A stretch of 64,000 nucleotides of DNA, from NCBI GenBank assembly GCA_947069175.1, contig CAMTDV010000012.1, forward strand, positions 38,968,341-39,032,340, given 5' to 3'. The position numbers were made by a program, and so were the translations under genes. Below the pieces are notes generated by a model. It was not told the DNA's origin and did no database searches. It saw nothing but the letters and a program-made list of their open reading frames with translations. This stretch comes from Scalesia atractyloides (Eukaryota > Streptophyta > Magnoliopsida > Asterales > Asteraceae). Below are positions 12,347 through 24,035 of the stretch, one piece after another (the stretch's first letter is position 1; the number at the start of each line of letters is the position of its first letter).

Positions 12347-12761
12347 GATTGTGTCTGCAGAAAATTTGCTTGGCCTCCACACATATTGCCAAAAAGCATT
12401 TGATTCGAAACTAGGGACTTCCAAACTGCTATGTCACGTTTTAGGACACTTGTAAGCTCCTGATGTATTGAATAATACATCCATTTATCTTGTAGAGTTT
12501 ATATAATTTTAGCGCGTTTTTGTTTCGGTTAGTCAAGAATTTATCTACTTTTAATCCAAACGCGTTTTGCAGGTCTTGGTTCGTGAAAACGGTTGAAAGG
12601 ATGGGAAAACGAGCGAAAATGGTGAAAAGAACCGAGCCGGGACGTGAGTGGATCAGAAACGAGAAAACAAAACGCGAAACAGGAATTACAACCCGGTCAT
12701 GGGGCGCGATCGGCACACCTCAACCCGCGAGAGAGTAATAGTTATCATCCGGACTTCAACT

Positions 12762-12780
12762 CGGTCGCGGGGCGCGACCG
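12762..12780. promoter_or_regulatory. CGCG-N3-CGCG dyad in C 5' LTR
   Basis: CGGTCGCG GGG CGCGACCG, perfect 8-bp arms and a 3-nt spacer, about 85 bases upstream of the TATA box. Confidence 0.6.
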
Positions 12781-12863
12781 GACGGCTTCAACCCTCTCGC
12801 GGCTGGCGAGAGGGCCTTTTATCCAGAAAGTTTCGAAACCAGATTGAAAGTGGACTTGTTTGT

Positions 12864-12872
12864 TATAAAAAG
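12864..12872 (+). promoter_or_regulatory. TATA box of C 5' LTR
   Basis: TATAAAAAG, conserved at 24450-24458 in the 3' LTR. Confidence 0.55.
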
Positions 12873-14148
12873 TCTCATTATTGAAGTTAAACTCATATGG
12901 GAACAATCTTGGACGAACTAGGGCTGATTAGAGGCACTTTTCTGGAGATTTGGAGCTAGAAGAAGAGGATATAAGCTGCAAGGATTGTGTGGGTGATCAA
13001 GGGAGTTCAAGACAGGAGTTTGTCACGGTTTTATCATACCAATCTTCACCTTTGATTTCCTTGTTTTGCTTGATCATGCTACCTTGTTATAAACTTTGTT
13101 TACTTTGCTTTTCAAACATGTTTTTAGGCTAGATCTTATTCAGTTGCCTAGGTTTTGGATGATGAATTTTATGAAACTTTGATTTGATTTAAGTTAATTT
13201 ATGGTTTGAATGTTTAATTGGTAAAGGGCACAACTTTAATTATCTAGTTTAGAGTATTTGCATGATTTTCTTGTTTTGTGATTGTTTGATTGTTTTGCAT
13301 GAACTTAGATGGATGTCTTCCATAGAATAGGTTTATTTTACTTTTCGTGTTCTTAGGAATTCGTGAAGTTGTCGGTAAATTGGCCAATAAAACCGGGGAA
13401 ATAATTGAGTAAATTATGAAATCAAACTTGTTATTATACCTAACTTGTTTATTGAGAAATAACAATTAGTTTGCTGAATTAATTTGGTAAATTGTTAGGT
13501 TAGGGTTTTGAGAAATTCCCAAATCTAGTTTCCTTGTCATAATTAAATCAGTTAATCGAAACTAGAAATTGTAGTTGGTTTTGGTTAATTATTGGGAGGT
13601 AATTAATAATTAGACACTTTACTGATTTAAAACGATATCTGAGAAGAAATCTTTAGGACCGGTAAGCAAATAAAAAGGATAGGTTATTGTAGGTGTCTTC
13701 CTGAGAAGGGTCGGAAGTCCTGTTTGATAAACCTAGACTTTAATATGTTAAGATCCCGGTAAAATATTCAACCTGATTAATTATTAGTAAATTGAAGGAG
13801 TAGTAGTATAAAAATCCAACCTAGGTAAGTAGTTCATTATTTCTTGATAAAAATCTAAAATTCCCTAGAAGTTCATAGTTTGGTCATTCCAATTTAGTGG
13901 TTTTAGTTAAATTGATAATTTAGATTTATTAGCAACCCTCCCCCCTTTAAAATATATATAGTGTGTAATCGAGTCTAAATTAGTAGTCATGGTAATTAGA
14001 GAGTCCTGTGGATTCGATAACCCGGACTTGCTTAATGCTATTCTACAATTGATCGGTCCACTTGCCGGTTAGTAGTTTAATATAGTTTAGGAGTCTAGAG
14101 TATAATTTGAGTTGTTTTTAATTAACTACTTTTAGAGCATCAAGTTTT

Positions 14149-14166
14149 TGGTGCCGTTGCTGGGGA
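14149..14166 (+). other. Primer-binding site of C (Asp-tRNA type)
   Basis: TGGTGCCGTTGCTGGGGA starts 6 bases after the LTR end. It differs from the usual Athila/Tat site TGGCGCCGTTGCCGGGGA at two C-to-T positions. Confidence 0.85.
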
Positions 14167-14689
14167 CTCTCTCATTAGCAATTGCGTTGATTACTCGATT
14201 AGGCTTTTCTTTTACACTTGTGTTTATTTCGTATTCGTTTGTTTCATAGGAGTCTAAGTTATTTAATTAGTTTAATATTTATTTTTGTATATATTTGAAT
14301 TATTTGTGCTAACTTCTCGTGTTTGTCGTGTTTTCGGTTTAGTGGATACCCCACACGCGTTCGCAAGGACCTCCGCCTAAGCCGCCGACGGACACGCCAT
14401 TCTCTCTCGCACTAAAGGTAAGTGCTTCTTCCTCAACTTTTTCAAGTTCATCCCGTTCCTTTGTACCGCCCGACTTTGATTTTACACCTAAACCTTCACC
14501 ACCCGGTTCCCCATCACCCCGTGTAGTCTACAGAAACGTAAGCCCACCACCGCCGCCACCTACTTCCACATGGCTAATAATAATAATCAAACCGTATATC
14601 AATAGGCCACCACCGGCACCGGTGCGAACTCACCCATTACCTTACCTCCCATGAACAATGACCGAGTCTGGTAAATCCCTTCCTACATC

Positions 14690-15959
14690 ATGACCGCCAT
14701 CACTAACTCTTGCCAATTCCACGGTCGTGATGATGAGGATGCGCCCGCACATATCAACCGCCTTACCCGTTTATGTCATACATTCAATATGGAGGGTGCG
14801 GGCAATGATGCCCGTTTTCTCCAAGTCTTTCCGTTCTCTCTCGGGGTCGAGCCGCTATCTGGCTTGACTCCCAACCACCCGGTACTTTTTCTACTTGGGC
14901 TTCTCTACCGGATGCTTTCCTTAAAAAATACTTTCCACCCGCTAAAGCATCCCGCCTTCGTGATCAGATCCATTCGTTCCGAATGGAGCCTGAGGAGCCC
15001 TACCATCTAGCCTGGGAGCGGTTCCAAACTCTAGTATCCCGTTGCTCCCAACATGGTCTATCAGACTGGGCGCTTGTAGAGAAATTCTACAATGGTCTCA
15101 CCCTGAGACCCGTGCTTGATTCGGCACCTCTGTTGGTGGCCACTTGATGGGAAAGAAAACAATAGCCGAGTGCAATGACCTTTTCAAGAGCTTTACCCAT
15201 TCTGATGTCGATTACAACACTGTCGGCAGAATTCAATTCCTGTTTCTCGTACACCTCCTGTTAACCGGGGTCTACACCAAGTTAGCTTGGAAACTACGGT
15301 AGCTGCTGCTCTAGATAGCTTCAAGAGGAGGTCACGAAGGAGATACAGGAACTGAAGAAGAAGGTAGACATGTGTGAGGTGTGTAGAGGGGGTCATGACA
15401 CGTTAGAGTGTCCCACGCTCACTGTCGAGCAGGTCGAGTTTATCACCGTCAGAGCTGAAGTCCTACGAATCCCTTTAATAATAATACTTCCAATTATAAC
15501 CCAAACTGGCGAAATAATAATAATAATAATTATCGATCTTTCGGTAACCCCCCTGGTTTCCAATCAGGCTCTTATCAGAACAAGGGGCAGGGTCACTACA
15601 ACAGTGGAGGGTCAGGTCACAGCAGTCAGTTTAGTGGAGGGGGTTTAAATCAGGAGGGTCAGACTAGGAGTGGAGGGTCAGGAGGTAGTCTAGATAGGAT
15701 CGAAGAGTTGTTATCTCAATTAGTTGTCAAAGATAAGGCTACTCAGAAAACTCTCGTGGAACATGATATCCTCTTGAAAAATCAACAGTCCGTGCTCTTA
15801 GATCTGCAGAGGTCGGTTGGTAGTATCGCTAAGCAGCTGCAAGAGCAGCCACAAGGCCAGTTCGCGGGTAATACCCAGCCCAACCCCGCTAACCAACACG
15901 CGAAAGCGATTACTACGCGCAATGGTAGGACTCTGAAGGAGGTGGGTAGAGAGGTGTAG
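14690..15959 (+). pseudogene. gag: Athila gag of element C (broken)
   Basis: Gag forms the particle and binds the RNA. Capsid homology begins with FHGRDDEDAPAHINRLTRLC at about 14719 and continues in shifted frames through MEPEEPYHLAWERFQTLV and WALVEKFYNGLTL (about 15067-15105). The zinc knuckle CEVCRGGHDTLEC lies at about 15373-15411. An asparagine-rich stretch and a Gly/Ser-rich stretch follow, then a C-terminal part (about 15690-15957) with ELLSQLVVKDKATQKTL, a likely coiled segment, and AITTRNGRTLKEV. At least three frameshifts break it. The true start lies upstream in a proline-rich leader (14360-14690) that I could not fix. Confidence 0.8.
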
Positions 15960-15966
15960 AGGTAGA

Positions 15967-17106
15967 GTGCACACCAGGTTAGACCCAACAATTACCGCAC
16001 CAGCCAGTGGACCTTCAGTTGAGAGTAGGGGAGAGAGAAAACCGGTAGAGGTTAGGCCATCACCGATCGTAGACACTTCACGCCTACCCTACCCAGCACG
16101 TTTGAAACAACAAAAATATGCCAGGGAATACGGGAATTTCCTTGACATGTTTACTCAGTTAAAAATCAATCTCCCATTTATCGAGGCCCTCCAGCATATG
16201 CCTAAATATGCTAAGTTTTTAAAAGATCTTTTAAAACGTAAAGATAGGCTGGGGGAGTTTTCGAATGTCCCGTTGACTGGAGGATGTTCCGCCGTGGTTT
16301 TGAACAAGTTGCCAAAGAAACTGACTGATCCAGGTATCGTTATGATTCCATGCCTATTCGGCGGCTCCATTGCTCCAGCTCATGCTCTAGCCGATCTCGG
16401 GGCGAGCATAAATCTGATGCCTTTCTCACTATACGAGCGTTTAGGTTTAGGGGAGCTCACCCCTACCCATATGTCTTTATCGTTACCTGATAGGTCTGTT
16501 AAGTACCCGAGTGGAATCGTAGAAAATTTGTTGGTTAAAGTTTATAAATTTGTCTTTCCTGTAGATTTCGTCAATCTCGATATGGAGGGCGACGAGAAGG
16601 TTCCCATCATCTTAGGTCGCCCATTTTTGCGCACCGCGAAAGCACTCATCGATGTTCATGATGGGAAAATCACTCTTCTAGTTGGGGGCGAGAACGTCAC
16701 GTTCGAAATCGCAAGGTCGACGCAACACCCGAGTGGTGGCGGCAACGATAGTGGCCCTTGTCACTCCGTATACTTCCTGAACTCATTCATTTCATGCGTT
16801 GATCACTGTTTAGACTATATTAGCGGAGCCGACTTAGTGAATGAGAGTTTAGTAACCGAGGAGAGTGATAGTGAGGATATAGGGGATGATTTCTTAGAGA
16901 TTCCCGAGACCCTAGACTTCTGTGAGGTGAGTGCAGCTACCGAGAGCACACCATTGTCGATACCAGCAGTCGTAGAGCTTAAGGTCCTCCCGTCTCACTT
17001 AGAATACGCGTTCCTAGGTGACTATTTGAGCTTTACCCGTGATCATTTCTTCGAAATTGTCAACGGAGGAGAAGGAGCGCTTAATCGAGGTCCTAAAGTC
17101 AAATAA
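15967..17106 (+). pseudogene. pol: Athila pol: protease segment of element C
   Basis: This is the longest open frame in the window (379 codons). It carries the junction phrase LPYPARLKQQKYAREYGNFL (residues 39-58), the conserved INLPFIEALQHMPKYAKFLK block (residues 67-86), and the retroviral aspartic protease core ADLGASINLMP at residues 142-152. DLGA in place of DSGA is, as I recall, normal for Athila proteases. The second protease half is VPIILGRPFLRTAKALIDV. The tail carries an acidic linker rich in glutamate and serine. The frame shifts near 17035 before reverse transcriptase. The cleavage role of the protease is family knowledge. Confidence 0.85.
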
Positions 17107-18470
17107 GGAGGCCATCGCATGGAAACTGTCTGATATCAAGGGGATTAGCCCTACCTTCTGTACTCATAGGATCCTGATGGAGGTCGTCTTTAAGCCAGTA
17201 GTACAGCCACAACGCCGTCTGAACCAGATTATGCAAGAAGTTGTAAAAAAGAGGTGCTTAAGCTGATGGAGGCTGGTCTCATCTATCCGATCTCCGATTC
17301 CGCATGGGTAAGCCCCACTCAGGTCGTTCCCAAGAAGGGGGGAATGACAGTGGTTATGAACGAAAAGAAGGAGCTTATCCATCACAACAGTCACGAGCTG
17401 GCGGTGTACATAGACTATCGTAAATTAAACGACGCCACCCGCAAGGACCATTTCCCGCTCCCTTTCATCGATCATATGTTGGAGCGACTCGCGGGACATC
17501 AATTTTTTGCTTCCTTGACGGATTCTCAGGTTACTTTCAGATCCGATTGCTCCCGAGATCAAGAAAAGACAACCTTCACATGCCCGTATGGTACTTATAC
17601 GTATCGCCGCATGCCGTTCGGGTTATGTAACGCTCCAGCTACTTTCCAGCGATGCATGGTAGCTATCTTTTAGGACATGATCGAGACCTCCATGGAGGTT
17701 TTCATGGACGACTTCTCTGTCTATGGAAACACCTTTGATCAATGTCTTACTCACTTAGATGCGATGATGAAACGGTGTGTTGAGACGAGACTGATGCTCA
17801 ACTGGGAGAAATGTCACTTTATGGTGACAGAGGGCATAGTGCTAGGGCATAAGATCTCACGAGCGGGTATAGAGGTTGATCGGGTGAAAATAGATAACTA
17901 TCAGCAGACTCCCTCCACCGACTAGCGTCAAGTCCATCCGTAGCTTTCTCGGTCATCGCGGCTTCTGCCGACGGTTTATTCGAGATTTTTCAAAGATTAC
18001 CTGCCCCATGACCCAACTTCTCGAGAAAGACGTACCCTTCGTCTTCGACGACGACTGCTTGAACGCTTTCACGATCCTTAAGGAGAAACTAGTGAGTGCT
18101 CCTATCTTTGTCTCACCCGACTGGAGCTTGCCCTTCGAGCTCATGTGTGATGCGATCGATTATGTTGTAGGCGTCGTTTTGGGTCAGCGACGGGACAAAC
18201 ATTTTCACCCTATTTATTACACTAGTAAAACCCTCAATGACGCACAGGAGAACTACACCACTACAGAGAAGGAGCTTTTAGCAGTGGTATTCGCGTTTGA
18301 TAAATTCCGCTCCTACCTTATCCTGTCCAAGACCATCGTCTTTACGGACCATGCGGCTCTGCGTTTCCTTTTCCAAAAGAAGGACGCAAGCCTCGTCTCA
18401 TTCGGTGGATTCTCCTGCTTTCCTAGTTTGACATAGAGATTAGAGATAAGACGGGAGCAGAGAATGTGGC
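17039..18470 (+). pseudogene. pol: Athila pol: reverse transcriptase and RNase H of element C
   Basis: Copies the element RNA into DNA. In successive frames: ERLIEVLKSNKEAIAWKLSD, then LMEAGLIYPISDSAWVSPTQ, then RRMPFGLCNAPATFQRCM, and the catalytic FMDD at 17701-17712. The region normally reading LDGYSGYNQI is corrupted to LTDSQVTFRSD (about 17514-17550), which removes a catalytic aspartate context. RNase H follows with MCDAIDYVVGVVLGQR and HPIYYTSKTLNDAQENYTTT. Frameshifts or stops occur near 17250, 17672, 17925 and 18400. Confidence 0.85.
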
Positions 18471-19931
18471 CGCTGACCATCTATCCCGATTAGAGGATCC
18501 TAGTAGAGAAGAAATTAGGGAGGAAGAGATCGGTGATAGATTTCCCCATGAGTCAGTAGAGTTTGTGGCAGCGGAGAAGGAGGGGATGCCGTGGTTTTCC
18601 GACTTCACGAATTATCTAGCGAATGGAGTGGTACTGAAGGGGATGACCACGCAGCAGAAGAAGAAATTCTTTCGCGATGTCAGGCGTTATATCTGGGACG
18701 ACCCATTTCTATTTCGAGTAGGGGGAGACCGAATTCTGAGGCGCTGCGTTAGTAGAGAAGAGGGGGCAGAGATTTTGAGGCACGTGCATGAGGGACAGAT
18801 AGGAGGTCATCATGGTCCGCACGTCACCACACAGAAGTTTTCGATTGCGGTTTTTATTGGCCATCAGTTGGGAAAGACGCTCTGGAGTTTGCGAAGACGT
18901 GTGATCGTTGCCAGCGCACCGACAACATCTCATCCAAGGACGAGATGCCCCAACATCCGATCCAGATTCTTGAAGTTTTTGATGTTTGGGGGATTGACTT
19001 CATGGGACTGTTTCCCGTCTATAACGGGAACCGGTACATCCTCGTGGCATTGATTATTAGTCCAAGTGGGTTGAAGCTCAAGCTTTACCCACAAATGATG
19101 CCCGAGTGGTGGTGAGATTCTTGAAGAAATTGTTCGCCTGTTTTGGTACCCCACGCGCTATTATTAGTGACCGTGGCACGCACTTCTGCAATGCCATCAT
19201 GGAAAAGGCATTGGCGTGCTACAGTGTCACTCACCGCCTCTCCACCGCTTATCATCCTCAGACGAGTGGCCAAGTGGAGAATGCAAATAGGGGGTAAAAC
19301 GGATTCTTGAGAAGACGGTAGGCAAAAGTCGAAAGGACTGGTCCGACAAGTTGGATGATGCTCTATGGGCATTTCGCACCGCCTATAAGACACCGCTAGG
19401 CACCACGCCCTTCATGATCCTTTACGGTAAAGCCTGCCATCTCCTGGTCGAATTAGAGCATAGGGCACTGTGGGCATTGAAGACCGTGAATTTGGACCTC
19501 ACCGAAGCAGCCAAGAGACAATTCTTTCAAATTCACGAGTTAGAGGCACTTCGGGACGTGGCGTATGAGCGGTCGTGGAGCTTGAAGGAGAAAACCAAGG
19601 CGCTGCACGACAGGAGATTGAAGAATGTGAAAGAGTTTCAAATCGGCGACAAAGTGCTTTTATATAATTCGCAATTGAAACTGTTTGCGGGCAAACTAAA
19701 TCAAAATGGTCCGGCCCGTATGTGGTCAATGTGGTATTCCCGTATGGAACCATCGAGCTGAAAGACGAAGCTGACGGAGGGACATGGAAGGTCAACGGGC
19801 ATCGCATGAAACATTACTTAGGAGGACCGCTAGATCCCACCGGGAGGGAGGAAACTCCTCTCGAGGTTCCACCTCAGATCTCGTTGGTTCTCGGGTTTCG
19901 GCTCGAGTGTAGAGTTTGTACAGTTTGGTAG
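18466..19931 (+). pseudogene. pol: Athila pol: integrase of element C
   Basis: Integrase inserts the cDNA copy. The tether AADHLSRLEDPS is followed by the zinc-binding HHCC region (LRHVHEGQIGGHHG, then CDRCQRTDN in another frame at about 18901-18925). The catalytic core is recognisable as GIDFMG, IISDRGTHFCN (about 19162-19194) and YHPQTSGQVENANRG. The C-terminal part reads HRMKHYLGGPLDPTGREETP (about 19801-19860). At least four frame breaks are present. The end of pol is near 19931, followed by a long spacer. Confidence 0.82.
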
Positions 19932-21240
19932 TTAATTGCATTTCGTGTTTTTATTTATTTCATGTCTCGTATTTGTGTGTCTTTGTGTGTTGGCCAGTTT
20001 AGTTGGTTTTTGCAGGTCATATCACGCATCATTTGTGGAGCGTGAAAAATTGCAGGTACGTTTGATAAATCCGGTAAAAAAGGGTGATTCCGTAAGCTAA
20101 AAAGCCAACATTATAGTTTCAACAACAAAATTTTGTCTAAGGCATGAAACTAAAAAACAAAGAAACTTTCTGTGAAAATAGGTCTCTCGTTGTGCGCGAG
20201 AGGCACAAGCCTCCTCGGTCGCGGCCCGCGAGAGACCATCAATCTCCGGAACCCAACTTGCTCGGGGGCGCGAGAGACTTAGCAGTCTCTCTCACGGCCC
20301 GCGAGAGACCCTATCTGCACATAAAAAACCCTAGCCTCCATTTTACACACATTTTCCCACCTCCTTCACCATTTTCATTACGGCTACAAACCCTTCTTCA
20401 CCAAAAATTCGCCATTTTTAGACCAAATTCACTGAAATCTTCCACCTTTTCTTCATAACATCAATCCTCACTCATCTTTAAGTCATTCCATCCGGTTTTC
20501 CCCTTTCAACCGTGCATTTCACCGGTGTTTCAAATTTTCAATTTTTGTGCACTAGTTCCTACAGATCTACACCAAGGTATGCTTTTTCGCAACTTTTATG
20601 CTTACATCTTTATCATATACCTCGTTGTTGCGTTTATTGTGATGTTTGATACTATGCTAGTTGCTTGTTCGGTTAAATTGCGGGTTGGGTTAAACTGGGT
20701 TTGACTTGGGTTTTGATAGTGATACTTGTTACATTTTGTAGGTAGATTAAGTCCATGTAGGGTGTCCTTAGCGGTTTGGTGCGGTCCAACATTGAGTGTG
20801 GGGATGAGGGTTGGTTAACATTGTTACTAAAAATCCGATTTTTAAAATCGTCAACCGTTATTTCCACCATGTTCAAACTGTTTTATCTTGAGAATTACAC
20901 TCAATGTGGGCTCATGTCTCGGCACTTCGGTTTAATTGAGGACAATTAAAGTGCCGAGAGGGGGGTAGTTGTATGTTTTTTATATGTTTTCAGGGGGTTA
21001 CTAACATTCGGATGGTCACGCATATAAGATTCGGTCTTGCCCGTACTCAATCTCCATTCGGGCAAGATTCGGTTTTCATTAAATTAATAATGTTACACCC
21101 TTTTCAAATGTATCTTAAATTATGTGGTGAATTGTTTATCTGTTGCAGGCATAACCGCGAATGAAATGCTATACGGTCATTTGGTTTATGTGGTTTCTTT
21201 CTTTCTAATGTCGTGCTTGTCTTATTGGTGCTTCATGCAG
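19932..21240 (+). promoter_or_regulatory. Spacer between pol and ORF3 of C with LTR-like promoter module
   Basis: No protein is recognised. Between 20010 and 20460 the order of signals copies an LTR U3/R region: TTTTTGCAGGTC, CGTGAAAAATTGCAGG, CGCG dyads (TCGCG GCC CGCGA, 20219-20231), an 8-bp hairpin GAGAGACT TAGC AGTCTCTC (20272-20291), then CATAAAAAACCCTAGCC and a C-rich leader. It may be an internal promoter for ORF3; this is inference from layout only. Confidence 0.45.
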
Positions 21241-22701
21241 ATGTTAGGAGAGGGCAGTTCGAGCAGGGCTGGAAGGAAGAGGCGGGGACCAACACCTCGT
21301 CAGAGAGGTGACCCCGCCGATGCGCCACAACAACCTTAATACTTCGGCAGATGCAGAATTAGATATTGGGGAGACGGTGTTCCCCATAGGCATAGTACGC
21401 GAATTGTGGACAATCCTCTTTTGCAGTTTGATCTAGACTCCCACGAGTGGGAGAGGCTTTCAAATCTGGTCACTTGTGAATTGCTACCCTACAGGAGAAT
21501 TGATTGGGATTTAATTGATAATTTGGGTCAGAGGGGTCGGATTGAGCAGTTGTTAGGGGACAAGTTCAGAAGGGTGCTACACTAAGGAGCGAGATAATAC
21601 AAAGAGATCACTTATGAGTTTCACTCCACATTCAAATACTAACAGGGTAAGTTCAACGAGAATGATGCGGTCTCGTTTGCCTTGGGGAGGCAAGTTCTTG
21701 AGATGACAACCCCATAGTTTGCGGTGGCCTAGCAAATATACTCGGAAGAGGAGGTTCAGGCACCGGACTTCACCACGAACCTTCAAGGGGTTTTCAAAAG
21801 GAGGCACCCCCATAGTGTCCAAACAGACGAGCTCGCCAGATTTTGGGGTACAATCTCTTCTGCCCCGTACTTAAACAACATGGTGGCGAGTGATATTACT
21901 GATCCCATTCACCGGTTTCTCCATAAGATTCTTGTCGCTACGCTGGTTGGAAGAGGGCAGGGGGACAACAAGGTCAACCATGTGAGTTTGTATTGTCTGA
22001 TGTGTATGGTGGAGGGACGGCCGCAAACCTGGCCACAATATTTACATGGTCGATGAAGCGACTGTGGAGGGGGGCCCGGGGCAAGGGTTTATTTCGGGCC
22101 CCTGATTACGTGCTTGGCCGAGAGCCTAGGGGTGTTCGATAGATACCCCTAGGATAGAATGAGAGAAGGCCCCGCCCCCTGTGTCATGAGCATCAGAGAC
22201 CTCCAGGCTGCCGGAATTCTGACAACCCAAGAGCCTGTTAGCTGGATACCAGTCCGCCAGGGACCTCAAGTGCAACCGCCTCCCAGATCCGAAGCTGCAT
22301 CTTCTATGCAGGCGGCCATCCCCACTCGATATCAGTGTCCGGTTACGCACCAAGAACTGCCAGGACGACAGTATCCTCTTCGAGAGCCTCGCCCGGACCC
22401 ACTGACTTTAGATTCTCTTTATGACTGGATGGAGACTGGGTTCGGGGATTTGTGAGGCTATGTGGACCAGCAGTTTGGCGGCGTTCGCCAGACCATGTTA
22501 GAGAGTAGGAACATACACGAGGCTAGCCAGAGGAGGCTAGAGGATGGGATGAGATACATGATGCAGAATCTGAATATGGGAATCCCATCTTACTTTCAGC
22601 ATCCAGGCGGCCAGGCAGGTTCAAGCCAGTTTGCGGGGGTGGAGGACGTGCAGCCGTACCAGGTATTTGAGGCGTCTGAAGAGTCTGAAGAGGATGATTG
22701 A
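21241..22701 (+). pseudogene. ORF3 of element C (downstream of pol, env position)
   Basis: A broken frame starts at an ATG at 21241 (MLGEGSSSRAGRKRRGPTPR) and passes through FDLDSHEWERLSNLVTCELL, DDWDL-like and RRHPHSVQTDELARFWGTIS blocks, ending ASEESEEDD at 22698. The middle part (about 21420-22050) resembles the plant-transposon protein found after pol in many Athila copies; the final third is proline/glutamine-rich with a probable helical segment (DQQFGGVRQTMLESRNIHEA). I see no clear signal peptide or transmembrane helix, so an envelope role is not supported by sequence. Several stops and shifts make it non-functional. Confidence 0.6.
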
Positions 22702-24035
22702 AGCAGCCGAGGATCTTTATCTTTATTTTTTTCTTTATGCTGTTTTAATTTATTGATGGTCTGTACTTTTAAACAATTTACTTTGGGGTTGTATTGGTTG
22801 GTATTGGTTGGTTTGGGTATGTGTTGGACAATCTTGCAAAACAATTTATTTATCTTGCTTTATCATTATTATGTTTTGTAAGTGCATGATGATAGGTCGG
22901 TGTTGTATGTTGTTCCGTTCGCATGAGAGCTTTGAGAGTGGTACATTAAGCGCGTTCAGTTTGGAGAGCACGAGTGATTTGACTGGCACATCGACAGTCT
23001 TGCACTACCAGCTAAGTCGCTTCCCTTTTGTATATTGTTTTTCTTTCTTTATTTGGTTTTTTCTTATTTTGAGTAGTAGGTTGTCTCGTCCTTGCATTGG
23101 GTACAATGCAAAATTTAAGTGTGGGGATGAGATAGTTAGAGTAGAGTAGTGAATGTTAAAAAAAATCCGAAAATGTCTTTTGAAAAAGAAGTTTGCATGA
23201 ATTTAAACGGAAAATGATAGAAACATTGAATTTTTATTCGGTTTCAAATAATAATAATATGAGAACAAAAGGGTGAGTTTGTGTCTAACTTGGGATATGT
23301 GAGTATGCTCGATTCGGTTCTTATTTTCTTTGAGCTTAATACACCTTAATTGTCGGTCTACTAGTGGGTACTCATCTAGGAGAAATGGGAAACTGAAACC
23401 GCAAAAAATAGTATAAGGAATGCTGTTATAAGCTAAAATATTTAGAATTTTTATTTAGGTAAAAAGAAAAAAAATAGAAAAATGAGCTTGATTGAAAAGT
23501 AAACGGCCTATGGAATCTCCCTTGGGGATGGTGACTCTGATCGAGAATCCCTCTAAGATTAGTTGAAATTTTAAGTATCGAAGCCAACGTTGTCGCTCTC
23601 GGGGATGGTGACTCTGGTTGAGACAGCCTCTAGGTTAGATATGCAAAAAGAAATCAAATGCTCAAATGAAATGAAAAAAAGAGAAAAGGAAATTGCTTGA
23701 TTTTAAATTCTTTATATTTTGGTATAAAACGGTTAGGAAAAGGTTTAAATAATTCGTTCCTTTTGTTTCATAAGCTTGAGGTGGGATTATGATACTGTGG
23801 ACTCTAGTGTGAGACCCTAGGTGGATTGACCGCACTTAAATTAAATTACATGATAAGAGGTTTGAACCGAATTGTGAGTTTAAGTGGATCCAATACTTGC
23901 AATTGCGGTTAACATAAATCTTGTTCCCTAATAAAAATAATCGTAATTTTTGAAATCGAGTAACCGTGTGGTTATGATTCCGTTTATGCACAATTCTTTT
24001 TCGAGGGCGAAAAAAAGAGCAAGTGTGGGGATATT
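22702..24035 (+). other. 3' untranslated region of element C with polypurine tract
   Basis: AT-rich, no protein. It holds two related phrases GGGGATGGTGACTCTG (23525 and 23602), part of an imperfect duplication. The tract AAGAGCAAGTGTGGGG at 24015-24030 sits 5 bases before the 3' LTR and is the likely plus-strand primer. Confidence 0.65.

Larger units (their letters stand above)
11708..12460 (+). repeat. F 5' LTR, left part
   Basis: Matches 35244-35970 of the 3' LTR from TGTAACACCTCGT to CACTTGTAAGCTCC, where element C was inserted. It contains the ~40-bp repeat array and the CGCG-N3-CGCG dyad. Confidence 0.92.
12461..14142 (+). repeat. C 5' LTR (1682 bp)
   Basis: Starts TGATGTATTG, ends GAGCATCA, immediately before the primer-binding site. 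Over the first ~145 bases I count about a dozen differences from the 3' LTR, so the insertion is not recent. Confidence 0.92.

Noticed and set aside
15967..17106. 379-codon open frame as a host gene
   Set aside because: It contains the Athila protease landmarks and lies between gag and RT of element C.
21241..22701. Calling ORF3 of C an envelope gene
   Set aside because: Position fits, but no signal peptide or membrane span is seen.
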